Shown here: piece by piece, positions 62,094 to 64,000 of the stretch
Numbering within the stretch: the first letter of the stretch is position 1
How the letters are laid out: every line of letters begins with the position of its first letter
DNA from: Gamsiella multidivaricata
Lineage: Eukaryota > Mortierellomycota > Mortierellomycetes > Mortierellales > Mortierellaceae
Reading direction: 5' to 3'
Length of the DNA stretch: 64,000 bases
NCBI RefSeq assembly: GCF_025024155.1
Contig: NW_026251793.1
Coordinates: 78,177-142,176 of the forward strand
Made by a program: the position numbers and the translations under genes
Notes under the pieces: generated by a model
Told to the model about the DNA's origin: nothing
Seen by the model: only the letters and a program-made list of their open reading frames with translations
Databases searched by the model: none

Positions 62094-64000
62094 GCGACAC
62101 GACATTTTTCCGCTCTCAACTCCTCTCTCAACAGCCACATATCGACCCTCTTTTAAAAAAAAAAAATGAAAAAACTACCCCGTATCATATATCACTATAG
62201 TCGAAACCCGCATGCAAAAACAAAAATACGAAACCAACCACATCAACCACAGCAACCACAGCAACACCACACAACCACCAGCATAAAGGCCTGCAGCCGC
62301 TCTCTCTGTTTCTTGTTTTGCATTTAGCCCTCTCTTCACTCTATTTTCGCGATCTGCTTTCCTTTTTCTTTTTCCAATCATCATCACATCACAGGATAGC
62401 GACATTGACTCTCTGCGTGCGGGCTACAGTTGACAAAAGAAAAATCCTTTTTGTTTTGTATTCTGCTTCTTTTTATTTCCATCATGATATCTAAGCCGAA
62501 TAAGGTCAGGCATTCAATACCACATCTAGGCGGATTATTGTCAGTGCAATCTCTTGAATACGAGGACTCTCTTTAGCGTAATGAAAGAATATGGGAGCGG
62601 ACGAAATTATGCACCCCGTCAGAGTATAGCCGTGGACATGGAGGATATTTACCGCCCTTATGGTTCACACTTTCTCCACGGAGAAAAAAATAATACAGAA
62701 CCCGCCCTGGAGTGCATAAGACGCGCCGAATTCCATTCCTTGCCAAGGTAAATTGGGAGAGCAGGCAAACATGAGCACCGTCGTCATTGAGCGCAGACGT
62801 CGTTCGGGGCAACGGTTTTAGTCTCTGTCGTTGGCGTAAGAGAGTAAGAGAACAAGAGCAAAAGACATTTACAGCGCAGATCGCAATGTGCCATTATGTA
62901 ACATGGTTTCCATTTCATTTGTTCCCGTGCAATGTGTTATCGATGTAATGAATGTCGTGAACTATACATAGTAGGAGAGAAGGGTAAGTTGTTGAGAGCA
63001 GGTGGTTAAAATAGGGCTTGGGATAAAATAGAGCAGCAGGAAGAGAGCTGGCGAGCAATTCGCGCAAGCGAGAAAGGAAAGAGAGCAAATGAACAGACCG
63101 ATCGTGGGGTGAGGAGCAGCCGTCTTTTTTTTTTTTTTTTTTTTTAAGGCGGTGGGTGGGCTTTGTTTCAAAGTAATTATTTTTCAGGAACAAAGCCAGT
63201 GGCCGAGATCATATGATTGGCTGAACGTTTTCTTAATATCTACTCTACTACTCCTTCCATTGTCCTTTGTCCTATCATCTTCTATCAGAATATCGGGATT
63301 GGATTCGCAGTATACTGCGGCGGTATAGGAAGAAGAGAGGACGGGGGAAAGGATGAAGAAGAGAACTTTTTCCTTCTTAAAGTGTGGGCTAGACTAGTGA
63401 AGGTTGAAACTTTCGAGGATTGGACGCAAAAGGAAGGATGAGAAGCATCAGGGCCGCGGACGAGAAGCGGGCTGTTGTGTGATTGTAGCGACATGCGGGT
63501 TAAATCGTTAATGAAAATGAGAGACCAGAGGCATAGAAACTGAACGAAAAGAGTGAGCAAAGTGAAAGGGAGAGTTAGAAAAAAAAGGATGTGGATTGTT
63601 TATAGAGATTGGTCGGAGAAAGTAGAAAGTGTAAAGGAAGGCACATTTGGTGGCACAAGAAAAGAAAAAAAAGAAATGCGATCGAGCCCAAGGAAGGGGA
63701 GAAAGTGCACTAGACCTGTGTTGTCGGAAGACACAACTGTTATTCGGTGCGTGCCGCGAACGAGTGAGTTTGGGTGCAGGTATGCATCGGTGCGATAAAT
63801 ATAAACAAACAAAATTGTTATTAATGTTATTATTTTATTGTTATTATTCATCCACATACACACAAACACACATTCATAAATGCATACATGCATACATGCA
63901 TAGTCTACATGCATTCACACATTCATACTCTCACTGCTGCATCTGCTGCCAGCTCACACTTTTCTCATTCATCTGATTCCACATCCCTCCCATCCTCTCC
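62094..64000. other. Intergenic, 3' of eIF4G to the window edge
   Basis: No gene found. ACCACA-rich repeats (62235-62280), T21 tract (63125-63145) and GA-rich DNA (63320-63720) that may belong to the promoter of a gene beyond the edge. Ends in CA/CATTCA-type short repeats (63855-63930). Confidence 0.5.

Overview
The window looks like nuclear DNA of an early-diverging filamentous fungus, most likely Mucoromycota and probably Mortierellaceae. Reasons: genes carry several short spliceosomal introns (mostly 55-180 bp, GTRNGT...YAG). There is a Zn2Cys6 factor, a very large Gln-rich leucine-rich-repeat protein, fucosyltransferase and exostosin-type glycosyltransferases, a tRNA-Tyr with a short intron, and intergenic DNA crowded with long A/T homopolymer tracts. 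The genus is an inference from gene content; no marker gene settles it. All exon coordinates below were read by eye from splice consensus, reading phase and family similarity.

Layout. 0-1.6 kb: DPM2 (+) and DPM3 (-), the two small membrane subunits of dolichol-phosphate-mannose synthase, convergent to each other. 2.7-5.2 kb: Ded1/DDX3-like DEAD-box helicase (copy A). 5.2-8.0 kb: gene-poor, with a 273-bp GA microsatellite. 8.0-10.1 kb: Zn2Cys6 transcription factor (-) with a long upstream region. 11.2-21.5 kb: about 10 kb with no convincing intact gene, holding two relics of a small secreted-protein gene. 21.5-28.6 kb: O-fucosyltransferase-family protein, Golgi GDPase (GDA1), a Gly-rich secreted protein (-) and a 14-TM MFS transporter. 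29.4-31.8 kb: second Ded1-like helicase (copy B). 32.5-39.7 kb: FHIP dynein-adaptor subunit, a mitochondrially targeted Ola1/YchF ATPase (-) and an exostosin-family glycosyltransferase (-). 41.7-45.0 kb: giant LRR protein; then tRNA-Tyr (-) and a 180-bp foldback. 47.5-53.9 kb: two tandem alkaline ceramidases followed by convergent sphinganine C4-hydroxylase SUR2. 57.6-62.1 kb: eIF4G with MIF4G and MA3 domains. The last 1.9 kb is intergenic.

Two functional themes stand out. Secretory-pathway glycosylation: DPM2, DPM3, the fucosyltransferase, GDA1 (which would remove the GDP released by GDP-sugar transferases) and the exostosin-family enzyme lie within 40 kb. Sphingolipid metabolism: two ceramidase paralogs and SUR2, which makes the phytosphingoid base used by fungal alkaline ceramidases, are direct neighbours. 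Two Ded1 paralogs on the same strand, sharing most intron positions, suggest segmental duplication within the window. No CRISPR, prophage or bacterial-type operon is present.
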